Assembly (NCBI GenBank): GCA_002419385.1
Contig: DIFZ01000011.1
Coordinates: 2,062 to 66,061, forward strand
Direction: 5' to 3'
DNA: 64,000 nt
From: Geobacter sp. UBA5735
GTDB taxonomy: Bacteria; Desulfobacterota; Desulfuromonadia; Geobacterales; Geobacteraceae
The stretch's first letter is position 1. Every line of letters starts with the position of its first letter. The position numbers were made by a program, and so were the translations under genes. Below are positions 8,842-16,917 of this stretch, piece after piece. The notes under the pieces were generated by a model. That model was given only the letters and a program-made list of their open reading frames with translations. It ran no database searches and had not been told where the DNA came from.

Positions 8842-8998
8842 GATACAACAAACGAAAAATGAACGTAGCTCGGAAAGGAAATCGAGGTTGATTCCCAAGG
8901 AAGACTTCCTCGAGGGTTTGCAGATGAAAGGGTTCGGATCGAAGCAACACGGCAGCTGCATTCTGTCGGAAGTGACATCATGTCGGCCCGTCTCACGA

Positions 8999-9006
8999 GG
9001 GGGGGG
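8999..9006 (+). repeat. G8 homopolymer at the 5' end of the activator gene
   Basis: An uninterrupted run of eight G lies 19 bp after an atg (8980) that has a good GGAAG ribosome site. With nine or six G, that atg would be in frame with the activator. With eight it is not. Confidence 0.85.
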
Positions 9007-9038
9007 ACAGATCGGAAAACAACCTGCTCAGTGAGAAG

Positions 9039-11120
9039 TTGGCTGATCTGCAACGGCTGATCAGCGAATGTGTGTCTGGATTCCTTACCATGTCGCTTGG
9101 CCGGTTGGACTCGGAAATACGGCAGAGCATCGGAAGAATCGTCGAACTTCTCGCCCTGGACCGCGGATTTGTGGCCCAATACTTGGCTACGGAAAAGCGC
9201 ATGGTGTGTACGCATCGCTACCAGGCGCCGGGGAGCAAACCAGAGGTACGTTGTTGTGAAATTGTAATTCCTCCCTGGGTTCTGCAAAAAATTCAGCAGC
9301 GCGAGTGCGTCACTTTTTCCCAGATGACGGATTTGCCTGAAGAGGCGGAACCGGCGAGGGCATATTTCACCAGTGTAGGGACACTGTCGCATATTTCGCT
9401 CCCCCTGGAAATTGATGGAGAAGTGATTGGCTGTTTGTCCTTGGAAAACACCCGTTCGGAAATTGACTGGCCGGAAGCGGTTTTCACAATTCTCAAGCCG
9501 CTGGTTGACGTCTTTGCCTTGTCCCTGGAACGCAAACGGAAAGGCCTGGAATTCCTGGAAAAAATGCGGTTCGAAACCCTGCTGGCCGATCTTTCGGCCC
9601 GGTTCGTTCAGGTGGAGCCGGACGAAATCGACCGGCAGATCGAGCAGGCTTTGGAAAGTATCGGGAATTTCTTTTGCACAGACCGGTGCGGAATACTGCA
9701 GGGTAACAACGAAGACAATCGTTGCGTCAAAATCACCCACGCCTGGTATGCTGAAGGCTTGGAGCGGATTGAAAATGATGTGAATATTGCACAGCTCTTT
9801 CCCTGGTCCTACATGAGACTTTTCATGGATGGCGAGGTAGTTGATATTCCCCGTCTCAAGGACCTACCGCCGGAGGCGGAGATCGATCGTGAGACGTTTA
9901 TGACAATGGGTGTTAAATCATCCCTTACCATCCCTTTGTCATCAGGGAAGCGCACCTGCCATCTGTTCGCATTAAACAATCTGTTCAATGAACGACACTG
10001 GCCGCGGGAATACATCCCGCGTCTGCGCCTGATCGGTGAAATGTTCATCAATGCGTTGAAACGCAAAGAATACCAACAGGAGCTGAAAAGGTCCTGTGAA
10101 GAGATCCGGGACCTGAAAGACAAGTTGCAGATCGAGGCTGATTTTCTCAGATCCGAGATCAGGTCCAACCGGAACAGGGAAGAGATAATCGGCCAGAGTG
10201 AAGCGCTTTCGAAAGTCATGATACAAGTGGAACAGGTTGCGCCTACCGACACTACCGTGCTCATCTGCGGCGAAACCGGGACCGGCAAGGAACTGGTTGC
10301 CCAGGCGATCCATGATTCAAGCCTGTACCGGGATAAGATGATGGTAAAAGTCAACTGCGCGTCCCTGCCGGCAACCCTGGTGGAAAGCGAGCTGTTTGGC
10401 CGCGAGAAAGGCGCGTACACCGGTGCCTTGACCCGGCAGATCGGCCGCTTCGAGCTGGCTGATGGTTCGACGATTTTCCTTGACGAAATTGCCGAACTGC
10501 CTCTTGAGCTGCAGGCGAAGCTGTTGCGGGTGTTGCAGGAGAATACCTTCGAGCGATTGGGGAGTCCAAAGACCATCAAAGTGCATGTCCGGGTGATTGC
10601 CGCAACAAACCGTAACATCTTCGAAGAGGTCAAAAAGGGAAATTTCCGGGAAGATCTTTACTATCGCCTGAACGTCTTTCCAATTACCGTCCCACCACTT
10701 CGTGATCGGATTGATGATATCCCGATGCTGGTCTGGGCCTTTGTTCATGAATTTTGCGAAAAAATGGGCAAACAGGTCAGCAAGATCGCAAAACGTGATA
10801 TGACGACTCTGCAGCAGTATCCCTGGCCGGGAAACATCCGCGAGCTGCGGAATATTATCGAACATGCGGTGATCGTCAGCTCCGGTGGCGTCCTGCAGGT
10901 TACGCTGCCGAAGGATTTCTCCCGGGATGTTTCCTGGTGCAGGAGTCTCGAAGAAGTCGAATCGCAGCATATCCTGAATGTCCTCAAGCACACCGGCGGC
11001 CGTATCAAGGGGGACGGGGGCGCTGCCCGAATTCTCAACATGATACCCTCAACCCTCAATTCCCGCATGAAAAAACTCGGGATCACCTTCCGTGACGAAA
11101 AGGACGAGATATCGTCCTGA
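9039..11120 (+). CDS. Sigma-54-dependent activator with two GAF domains
   Basis: From the ttg at 9039 the product has 693 residues. GAF-like domains cover about 15-165 and 185-340, a coiled linker 340-380, and the AAA+ domain about 384-620. The AAA+ domain has Walker A GETGTGKE (411-418), the sigma-54 loop GAYTGA (458-463, a variant of GAFTGA), Walker B STIFLDEI and an arginine-rich YYRLNVFPI segment. A Fis-type helix-turn-helix ends in LNSRMKKLGI. The architecture is that of FhlA/NifA-like sensors that bind a small ligand and open sigma-54 promoters. The frame is open upstream with coding-like residues (SENNLLSEKLADLQ) but without a usual start codon, so the true start may be the atg at 8980, disrupted by the G8 run. 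Confidence 0.93.
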   Translation: MADLQRLISECVSGFLTMSLGRLDSEIRQSIGRIVELLALDRGFVAQYLATEKRMVCTHRYQAPGSKPEVRCCEIVIPPWVLQKIQQRECVTFSQMTDLPEEAEPARAYFTSVGTLSHISLPLEIDGEVIGCLSLENTRSEIDWPEAVFTILKPLVDVFALSLERKRKGLEFLEKMRFETLLADLSARFVQVEPDEIDRQIEQALESIGNFFCTDRCGILQGNNEDNRCVKITHAWYAEGLERIENDVNIAQLFPWSYMRLFMDGEVVDIPRLKDLPPEAEIDRETFMTMGVKSSLTIPLSSGKRTCHLFALNNLFNERHWPREYIPRLRLIGEMFINALKRKEYQQELKRSCEEIRDLKDKLQIEADFLRSEIRSNRNREEIIGQSEALSKVMIQVEQVAPTDTTVLICGETGTGKELVAQAIHDSSLYRDKMMVKVNCASLPATLVESELFGREKGAYTGALTRQIGRFELADGSTIFLDEIAELPLELQAKLLRVLQENTFERLGSPKTIKVHVRVIAATNRNIFEEVKKGNFREDLYYRLNVFPITVPPLRDRIDDIPMLVWAFVHEFCEKMGKQVSKIAKRDMTTLQQYPWPGNIRELRNIIEHAVIVSSGGVLQVTLPKDFSRDVSWCRSLEEVESQHILNVLKHTGGRIKGDGGAARILNMIPSTLNSRMKKLGITFRDEKDEISS

Positions 11121-11134
11121 AGCCGATATCTCGT
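11104..11134. promoter_or_regulatory. Paired CGAnATnTCG dyads (operator or enhancer 2), also a hairpin
   Basis: ACGAGATATCGT and CCGATATCTCGT are separated by 7 bp and overlap the last codons of the activator gene. The whole block also forms a 13-bp stem (GGACGAGATATCG with CGATATCTCGTCC) that could act as a weak terminator, since T-rich sequence follows about 20 nt later. The identical spacing at three other sites favours a protein-binding role. The centre lies 103 bp upstream of the promoter-like element. Confidence 0.6.
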
Positions 11135-11221
11135 CCGTTTCAACACCCACCCCTGCTTTTCTTTGTTGTTTAAATCCTTTTATTTTAACTTGATACCTTC
11201 TTTTGACCGGCACTGTCCAGT

Positions 11222-11240
11222 TTGGCACGAAATTCGGATA
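11222..11240 (+). promoter_or_regulatory. Promoter-like 19-mer before the first ABM gene
   Basis: TTGGCACGAAATTCGGATA has a good sigma-54 -24 half (TTGGCACG) and a non-canonical -12 half (TCGGA). It is conserved in the duplicate copy at 27768 and on the minus strand at 8549. If used, transcription would begin about 3 nt before the atg at 11252, which would make the message almost leaderless. Confidence 0.45.
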
Positions 11241-11251
11241 GCTGTTCAGGT

Positions 11252-11587
11252 ATGAGAATACTTGCCATCGTACAAATTTCTCCGCTTCCCGAAAAACGGG
11301 CCGAGATTCTGCAAATCCTTTCTTCCATCAAGGAGCCGGTCCAGGCACTACATGCCTGCCTCGACTGCCGCGTCTGCCAGGAAGAATCGGGTGACGGGAT
11401 GATTGTCTACCTGGAACAGTGGCAGTCCTGGGAAGCCTTCATACGGCACCTTCGCTCGGAAACCTATGCAAAAATCCTTGAGGCGATCGAACTGTCCCGT
11501 GAAATGCCCAGTGTGACGTATTTCGAGGTCTCTTCGATAAGAGGAATGGATTTGCTCAATGCGGTACGAAGTGAAAAGTGTGCGTGA
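11252..11587 (+). CDS. Small ABM-fold protein, copy 1
   Basis: The product has 111 residues. MRILAIVQISPLPEKRAEILQIL, then CLDCRVCQEE, then MIVYLEQWQSWEAFIRHLRSETYAKIL match the antibiotic-biosynthesis-monooxygenase (ABM) ferredoxin-like fold. Such proteins are small cytoplasmic dimers with oxygenase, dye-decolourising or unknown roles, so no reaction is assigned. I chose the internal atg; a ttg 30 nt upstream would lie inside the promoter-like element. No clear ribosome site precedes either start. The paralogue at 27798 is very similar. Confidence 0.85.
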   Translation: MRILAIVQISPLPEKRAEILQILSSIKEPVQALHACLDCRVCQEESGDGMIVYLEQWQSWEAFIRHLRSETYAKILEAIELSREMPSVTYFEVSSIRGMDLLNAVRSEKCA

Positions 11588-11670
11588 TTGAGGAAGCCGG
11601 CTTCGGGTGACACTGGCCGGGGAGTGGCATCCGGCAAGCAGCATACAATGAGATAATCAAAGGAGTAGCA

Positions 11671-12477
11671 ATGAACGGGAAAGCAATGATCGCACTTTTT
11701 TCGGGTTTTGCAGCACTGCTGATAACAGCGCCTCTTTGGGCTGCGGAAGTACAGGACCAGCAGGCAGAACTGGCAAAAAAACTCAACAACCCTATCGCTT
11801 CGCTTGTCAGCGTGCCGATCCAGAACAACTGGGACTTCGGCATCGGCCCTGATAATGCGATGCGCTATACGGTGAATGTCCAGCCGGTCATCCCTTTTTC
11901 TATCGGTAAAGACTGGAATCTGATTACCCGCACGATCGTACCGATCATCCATGCGGAATCACCGGTACAAGGTGGTGACGACAAGACCGGTCTCGGCGAT
12001 ATTCTGCAGAGTTTCTTCTTTTCTCCCAAGCAACCAACGAGCGGCGGCTGGATCTGGGGTGTGGGGCCCGCGCTGTTATATCCCAGCGGGACCGACGATC
12101 TCAGCGCGGACAAGTGGGGGGCCGGCCCAACGGCTGTCGTGCTGAAACAGGAGAACGGCTTTACCTATGGCATGCTGGCCAATCATGTGTGGTCGTTTGC
12201 CGGCTCGGGGCCTGCCTATATCAGTTCCACCTTTCTCCAGCCGTTCTTCTCCTATACGACGAAGAAGTATATGACATTCGGGTTGAATACCGAATCCAGC
12301 TATGACTGGAGAGATGAACAATGGACCGTGCCGGTCAACCTTATGGCTGCACAATTGCTGAAGATAGGCGGCATGCCGTTACAGTTCCAGCTGGGAGGAC
12401 GCGTGTACGCGGAAAAGCCTTCCGGAGGCCCGGACTGGGGACTGCGTTTTGCCGTGACTTTTATGTTTCCAAAGTAA
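11671..12477 (+). CDS. Outer-membrane beta-barrel (transporter or neuromedin-U-like annotation), copy 1
   Basis: The product has 268 residues. A signal (MIALFSGFAALLITAPLWAAE) is followed by amphipathic beta strands: NNWDFGIGPDNAMRYTVNVQPV, TRTIVPIIHAES, GLGDILQSFFFSPK, WIWGVGPALLYPSGTD and a C-terminal strand ending in Phe-Pro-Lys. The pattern is typical of small outer-membrane proteins often labelled transporter. A good AAAGGAG site precedes the atg. It is the first gene after repeat copy A and stands directly before the first sulfatase. A paralogue with the same motifs is at 19962, suggesting a channel for sulfated substrates or their products (inference). Confidence 0.75.
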   Translation: MNGKAMIALFSGFAALLITAPLWAAEVQDQQAELAKKLNNPIASLVSVPIQNNWDFGIGPDNAMRYTVNVQPVIPFSIGKDWNLITRTIVPIIHAESPVQGGDDKTGLGDILQSFFFSPKQPTSGGWIWGVGPALLYPSGTDDLSADKWGAGPTAVVLKQENGFTYGMLANHVWSFAGSGPAYISSTFLQPFFSYTTKKYMTFGLNTESSYDWRDEQWTVPVNLMAAQLLKIGGMPLQFQLGGRVYAEKPSGGPDWGLRFAVTFMFPK

Positions 12478-12564
12478 GGGATGTGTCCATTCAGCCCCAA
12501 ACGTAACAAGAGAAACCTGTTTGGTTAATGACATGTCGCTGCAACAGAATAAAGGAGAAAAAAT

Positions 12565-15009
12565 ATGAAAAAACGACAGGTAACAGCATGCGCATCTGCC
12601 GGTGTCATGCTCTTGGGGGGCCTGGGTTCGGCTTTTGCTGCGACAGCCGGGACGCAAGCGACGCTTGATCGAACGGTGCTTCCCATCCCGGAACCAAAGT
12701 ACCCGAACAGCACGGTTCTCGATGTGCGGGACGCCACGGCTCCGGAGCGGTTCGCTGTCAAGGCGCCGGCCGGCGCCCCGAACGTGATCATCGTGCTGAT
12801 CGACGACCTCGGCTTCGCGGGTACCAGCACCTACGGAGGGCCGATCTCGACCCCGACTTTCGACCGCCTGGCCAAGCAGGGAATAGTCTACAACAACTTC
12901 CACACCACCGCCGTCAGCTCGCCTACCCGCGCAGCCATCAAGAGCGGACGCAACCACCATGTCAACAACATGGGCGCCATCATCGAGACGGGCACGACGT
13001 TTCCCGGCAACACCGGCCAGATTCCCAACGAGGTCGCTCCGCTCGCCGAGATGCTGCGCCTCAACGGCTACAGCACGGCTGCCTTCGGCAAGTGGCACGA
13101 GACAGCGGCCTGGGAGGCCAGTGTCTCCGGACCTTTCGATCGCTGGCCGACGCACCAGGGATTCGACAAGTTCTACGGCTTCCTGGGCGGCGAAACCAAT
13201 CAATGGGCGCCGTTCATCTACGACGGCGTACACCAGGTCGAGTTGCCCGATGACCCGAAGTATCACTTTCTCAGCGATATGACCGATCAGTCCGTGGCCT
13301 GGGTCAAGTACCAGAAGGCCCTGACCCCGGACCGCCCCTTCTTTATCTATTACGCGCCGGGCGCGGTGCATGCGCCGCACCATGTCCCGCAGGCGTGGAT
13401 CGACCGCTGGAAGGGCAAGTTCGACCAGGGCTGGGACACGCTGCGCGAGCAGACCCTGGCACGGCAGATCAAGCTCGGCATTGTCCCGAAGGGCACCAAG
13501 CTGGCGCCGAAGCCCGAGGCGATCCCGGACTGGAACACACTGTCGGCTGACCAGAAACGCCTGTTTGCCCGCCAGTTCGAAGTGTTTGCCGCCTTCCTCG
13601 AAATGACCGACCACGAGGTCGGCCGGCTGCTCAAGGCGGTGAAGGACACAGGCCAGGGTGACAACACGCTGGTCTTCTATGTGGCCGGAGACAACGGCAC
13701 CAGCGCCGAGGGTGGCTCCAACGGCATGTTCAGCGAAATGACCTATTTCAATGGCGTGCAGGAAAAGGTGCCCGATATGCTGAAGTTCCTGGACAAGTGG
13801 GGCGGGCCCGAAACCTACCCGCACATGGCCGCGGGCTGGGCTGTGGCGCTGGATACGCCCTACCAGTGGACCAAGCAGGTCGCTTCGGACCATGGTGGCA
13901 CCAAGGTCGGCATGGCTGTTTATTGGCCCAAGGGCATCAAGAGCAAGGGGGAACTCCGCACGCAGTTCCACCATGTCATCGATGTCGCCCCGACCATCCT
14001 CGAGGCCGCCGGCCTGCCGGAGCCGACGATGGTAAACGGCGTGAAGCAGCGGCCGATGGACGGGGTGAGCATGGCGTACAGCTTCGACAACGACAAGGCG
14101 AAGGATCGGCACGTCACCCAGTACTTCGAGATGTTCGGCAACCGCGCCATTTACCACGAGGGCTGGTTCGCACGAACCATCCACAGGGCGCCGTGGGAGC
14201 AGAAGCCCCGCCGTCCGCTGACCGAAGACATCTGGGAGTTGTATGACACGCGAAAGGACTTCAGCCTGGTGAACGACCTGGCGGCGAAGAGCCCGCAAAA
14301 ACTCGCCGAGCTGCAGGCCCTGTTCATGAAGGAGGCCGAGAAGAATAAGGCGCTTCCCATCGACGACCGGGTGTTCGAGCGCGTCAACGCAGAGCTGGTC
14401 AACCGCCCCGACCTGATGGCGGGACGCAGCTCGATCACGCTGGCCGAAGGCATGACGGGCATGACCGAGAACGTATTCCTGAACATCAAGAACAAGTCCA
14501 AGACCATCACCGCGGAGATCGAGGCGCCGGAAGGGAAAGCGGCGAACGGTATCATCTTTGCACAGGGCGGCCGTTTCGGCGGTTGGGCGCTCTACGTGAA
14601 GGACGGCATTCCTGCCTACGATTACAACTTTCTTGGGTTGCAGCGCTTCACCGTTACCGCGGCGGAAAAACTACGGCCCGGAAAGTCGACAATCCGCTTC
14701 GATTTCGCCTATGACGGCGGCGGTCTGGGCAAGGGCGGCATGGGGACGCTGTCCGTGAACGGCAAGAAGGTCGCCGAGGGCCGCATCGAACGCACCCAGC
14801 CGATGATCTTCTCGGCGGACGAAACCGCCGATGTCGGCATCGACCTTGCCACACCGGTGGTCGAGTCGATCGGGGCGGAAGCGAAGTCGAAGTTTACCGG
14901 CAGAATCCCCAAGGTCACCATCGAAGTGAAGGAAATGAAGAAGGCGGAAAAAGCGCAGGAGAACAAGCTCCGTGCCGAGGCAGCACATAAGAAAGCGATG
15001 GCGGACTGA
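12565..15009 (+). CDS. Arylsulfatase, Ser-type (formylglycine from serine)
   Basis: The product has 814 residues with an export signal (GVMLLGGLGSAFAA). The alkaline-phosphatase-type fold starts with NVIIVLIDDLGFAG (metal Asp pair). The activation motif S-S-P-T-R at 118-122 has Ser118 where aerobic sulfatases have Cys. GKWHE and the late metal site FYVAGDNGTSAEGG follow. From about residue 640 a separate beta-rich domain (NGIIFAQGGRFGGWALYVKDG) could bind substrate. Ser-type sulfatases are matured by the radical SAM enzyme anSME, encoded 6 kb downstream. The reaction is hydrolysis of a sulfate ester; the substrate is unknown. AAAGGAG precedes the atg. Confidence 0.93.
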   Translation: MKKRQVTACASAGVMLLGGLGSAFAATAGTQATLDRTVLPIPEPKYPNSTVLDVRDATAPERFAVKAPAGAPNVIIVLIDDLGFAGTSTYGGPISTPTFDRLAKQGIVYNNFHTTAVSSPTRAAIKSGRNHHVNNMGAIIETGTTFPGNTGQIPNEVAPLAEMLRLNGYSTAAFGKWHETAAWEASVSGPFDRWPTHQGFDKFYGFLGGETNQWAPFIYDGVHQVELPDDPKYHFLSDMTDQSVAWVKYQKALTPDRPFFIYYAPGAVHAPHHVPQAWIDRWKGKFDQGWDTLREQTLARQIKLGIVPKGTKLAPKPEAIPDWNTLSADQKRLFARQFEVFAAFLEMTDHEVGRLLKAVKDTGQGDNTLVFYVAGDNGTSAEGGSNGMFSEMTYFNGVQEKVPDMLKFLDKWGGPETYPHMAAGWAVALDTPYQWTKQVASDHGGTKVGMAVYWPKGIKSKGELRTQFHHVIDVAPTILEAAGLPEPTMVNGVKQRPMDGVSMAYSFDNDKAKDRHVTQYFEMFGNRAIYHEGWFARTIHRAPWEQKPRRPLTEDIWELYDTRKDFSLVNDLAAKSPQKLAELQALFMKEAEKNKALPIDDRVFERVNAELVNRPDLMAGRSSITLAEGMTGMTENVFLNIKNKSKTITAEIEAPEGKAANGIIFAQGGRFGGWALYVKDGIPAYDYNFLGLQRFTVTAAEKLRPGKSTIRFDFAYDGGGLGKGGMGTLSVNGKKVAEGRIERTQPMIFSADETADVGIDLATPVVESIGAEAKSKFTGRIPKVTIEVKEMKKAEKAQENKLRAEAAHKKAMAD

Positions 15010-15015
15010 GACGAT

Positions 15016-15055
15016 AGCCGTTAAGGGGAGAGCCTGCTCTACCCCCTTCACGGCT
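15016..15055 (+). terminator. Hairpin after sulfatase 1
   Basis: AGCCGTTAAGGGGAGAGC pairs with GCTCTACCCCCTTCACGGCT (one mismatch and a 2-nt bulge), and AATTTCCC follows. It starts 7 bp after the sulfatase stop. The T tail is short, so terminator function is likely but not certain. Confidence 0.5.
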
Positions 15056-15066
15056 AATTTCCCTTA

Positions 15067-15096
15067 GGGAACCCCCGGCTCTGTCGGGGGACTCCC
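15067..15096. repeat. Small extended palindrome
   Basis: GGGA-N-CCCCCG, a 7-nt loop, CGGGGG-N-TCCC. It looks like a REP-type element or a second hairpin. It lies between the terminator-like hairpin and the larger inverted repeat in the 313-bp gap between sulfatase 1 and the DUF1254 gene. Confidence 0.5.
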
Positions 15097-15158
15097 AGAG
15101 TTTGACAGCTCCGGGAATATGTTGAGGTTCTTGCAGAATTCCAGGGAATTTCACAAAA

Positions 15159-15270
15159 GTCCCCTCCCCCCTTGCGGGGGAGGGTTAGGGTGGGGGGGAA
15201 GTTGCCATGAAATTGCCAGGTTGCGGCCTCCCCCACCCCCTAACCCCCTCCCACCAGGGGAGGGGGGATT
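15159..15270. repeat. C/G-rich long inverted repeat
   Basis: An arm rich in CCCCTCCCCC...GGGGGAGGGTTAGGGTGGGGG (15159-15198) is mirrored by CCCCCACCCCCTAACCCCCTCCC (about 15227-15270) around a 28-bp spacer. This composition matches dispersed palindromic repeats found in many proteobacterial genomes. It could fold in RNA and affect expression of the gene downstream. Confidence 0.65.
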
Positions 15271-15322
15271 GGTTTTAAGACCATTCGCTCCGGCACCTGA
15301 ACAACGAAGGAGGTCTATAGAC

Positions 15323-16834
15323 ATGAGAAGTGCATTGAAGCGGAATGCAGCATTCGCTGCGGTGATGTTTGCAGTAATTGCGGCACCCGGTTGGGCAAAG
15401 TCACCCCAAATGAAGATGACCACCGAAATTCCGCCGGGGATTGCGATGCCGAACACGGTGAAGACCCGCCTGGGCACGTTGAATTTTTTCGACGGCTTTC
15501 CGGACAAGGCCTCGGTTGAAAAGCTCTATGACAATCTCGATTTCCAGCGCGCCGTGCAGGCCTATCTGATGGCGCTGCCGGCGGTGAGCCAGGCGGCCAA
15601 CCGCAATGAGATCCTCAAGCTGGGCCCGGCCAACACGACGGTGCCGATTTTCGAGAACCGCATGGACTCGAAGTCGATCTTCCTGACGCCCAATACGGAA
15701 ACTCCCTATAGCTGGATGTGGCTCGATCTGCGTGGCGGTCCGCTGGTACTCGAAGCCCCGCCAAAGGTGCTGGGCGCGCTGAATGACATGTGGTACCGGT
15801 GGGTGGTCGACATCGGCTTCACCGGTCCCGACAAGGGCGCGGGCGGCAAGTTCCTGATCCTGCCGCCGGGCTACCGGGGCGAGATACCGGCAGGGTATTT
15901 CGTGGTGAAAGCGCCGACCTTCAACCTCTGGGCCCCCTGGCGCAGCTTCGTCGTGAATGGCGATCCGAAGCCGGGAGTCGACCTGGTGAAAAAGCACACA
16001 AAGGTCTATCGCCTGTCTGAAGCGGCCAATCCCCCGGCCATGAAATTCGTGAATGTATCCGGCAAGGCGTTCTGTACCGTCGCACCGGCGGATTACGCCT
16101 TCTGGGGGCTTCTCGATCAGGTCGTGCAGGGGGAGCCGAGCGAGTCTCTCGATCCCGTTCGACTGGGATTTTATGCTTCGATCGGCATTGAAAAAGGCAA
16201 GCCCTTTGCGCCTGATGCGAGGATGAAGAAAATCCTTACCGAAGCCGCCGCTGTTGGTGATGCAACCGCCCGGGCCATTGCATTCAGCATGCGGCAGAAG
16301 GAAGCGTACTATTATTCAGACAGCTCCTGGCAATTGCCGTTCGTTGGCGGCTACAAGTTCCAGAGCCAACCCGACGTCCTCAATCATGATGCCTACATCT
16401 TCTACTACTTCATGGCAACCGGCGTCACCCCGGCCATGGAGGAGAAGATGGTCGGCCAGGGTTCGCAATACGCATGGACAGCCAAAGATTCGAACGGAGC
16501 ACCGCTCCATGGCGGCAAGAACTACCGGCTCCACCTGCCTTCCGGCATCCCGGTCAAGAACTTCTGGTCGGTAATCATCTATGACAACCAGGCGCGCTCG
16601 ATGGTGCAGACCGACCAGCAGTTTCCGAGCATCAGCAGCCAGCAGAAGGACCTCGTGGTCAATGCGGACGGCTCGGTTGATATCTACTTCGGCCCGAAAG
16701 CTCCGGCAAAAAAGGCGAACTGGATCCAGACCGTGCCCGGCAAGGGCTGGAATACGATCCTGCGCCTCTATAGCCCGACGGAGGCCTGGTTCGACAAGAC
16801 CTGGCGTCCCGGTGAGATCGAAAAGTTACCGTGA
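15323..16834 (+). CDS. DUF1254/DUF1214 domain protein, exported
   Basis: The start is the atg preceded by GAAGGAGG; longer reading frames run into the C/G-rich repeat. The protein has 503 residues and a signal (AAFAAVMFAVIAAPGWAKS). The DUF1254 part covers about 35-230, with NRMDSKSIFLTPNTETPYSWMW and LRGGPLVLEAPP. The DUF1214 part covers about 350-490, with GGKNYRLHLPSGIPVKNFWSV and a C-terminal EAWFDKTWRPGEIEKLP. The biochemical role of this family is unknown. The gene sits between two Ser-type sulfatases, which suggests a role in handling the desulfated product (inference). Confidence 0.88.
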   Translation: MRSALKRNAAFAAVMFAVIAAPGWAKSPQMKMTTEIPPGIAMPNTVKTRLGTLNFFDGFPDKASVEKLYDNLDFQRAVQAYLMALPAVSQAANRNEILKLGPANTTVPIFENRMDSKSIFLTPNTETPYSWMWLDLRGGPLVLEAPPKVLGALNDMWYRWVVDIGFTGPDKGAGGKFLILPPGYRGEIPAGYFVVKAPTFNLWAPWRSFVVNGDPKPGVDLVKKHTKVYRLSEAANPPAMKFVNVSGKAFCTVAPADYAFWGLLDQVVQGEPSESLDPVRLGFYASIGIEKGKPFAPDARMKKILTEAAAVGDATARAIAFSMRQKEAYYYSDSSWQLPFVGGYKFQSQPDVLNHDAYIFYYFMATGVTPAMEEKMVGQGSQYAWTAKDSNGAPLHGGKNYRLHLPSGIPVKNFWSVIIYDNQARSMVQTDQQFPSISSQQKDLVVNADGSVDIYFGPKAPAKKANWIQTVPGKGWNTILRLYSPTEAWFDKTWRPGEIEKLP

Positions 16835-16917
16835 GCAGGATGGCGTTGACTTTATTGCGGCATTTCGATAGACAGACATGTAAGGCACACCAGATTTTAC
16901 AGACAGGAGAAAAGGAA

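Larger units (their letters stand above)
11059..11598 (+). repeat. Direct repeat copy A bracketing the sulfatase island
   Basis: About 540 bp, from ATTCCCGCATGAAAAAACTC in the activator's last codons to GATTGAGGAAGCC after the ABM gene. It aligns along its length with 27606-28143, with a few small indels. It includes the activator's 3' end, paired dyads, the promoter-like 19-mer and the first ABM gene. Identity is highest inside the ABM gene. Confidence 0.85.

Noticed and set aside
8840..9034. 64-codon frame before the activator
   Set aside because: Starts with gtg without a ribosome site, has no recognisable domain, and runs through the G8 tract in a third frame.
12379..14298. 639-codon minus-strand frame across sulfatase 1
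   Set aside because: It is a shadow of the GC-rich sulfatase gene, with His/Arg/Val-rich composition and no motif; the same applies to the 608-codon minus frame at 16897-18723.
15119..15322. Upstream extension of the DUF1254 gene
   Set aside because: The extension is translated C/G-rich repeat (Pro/Gly runs); the atg at 15323 has a perfect ribosome site and a signal peptide.
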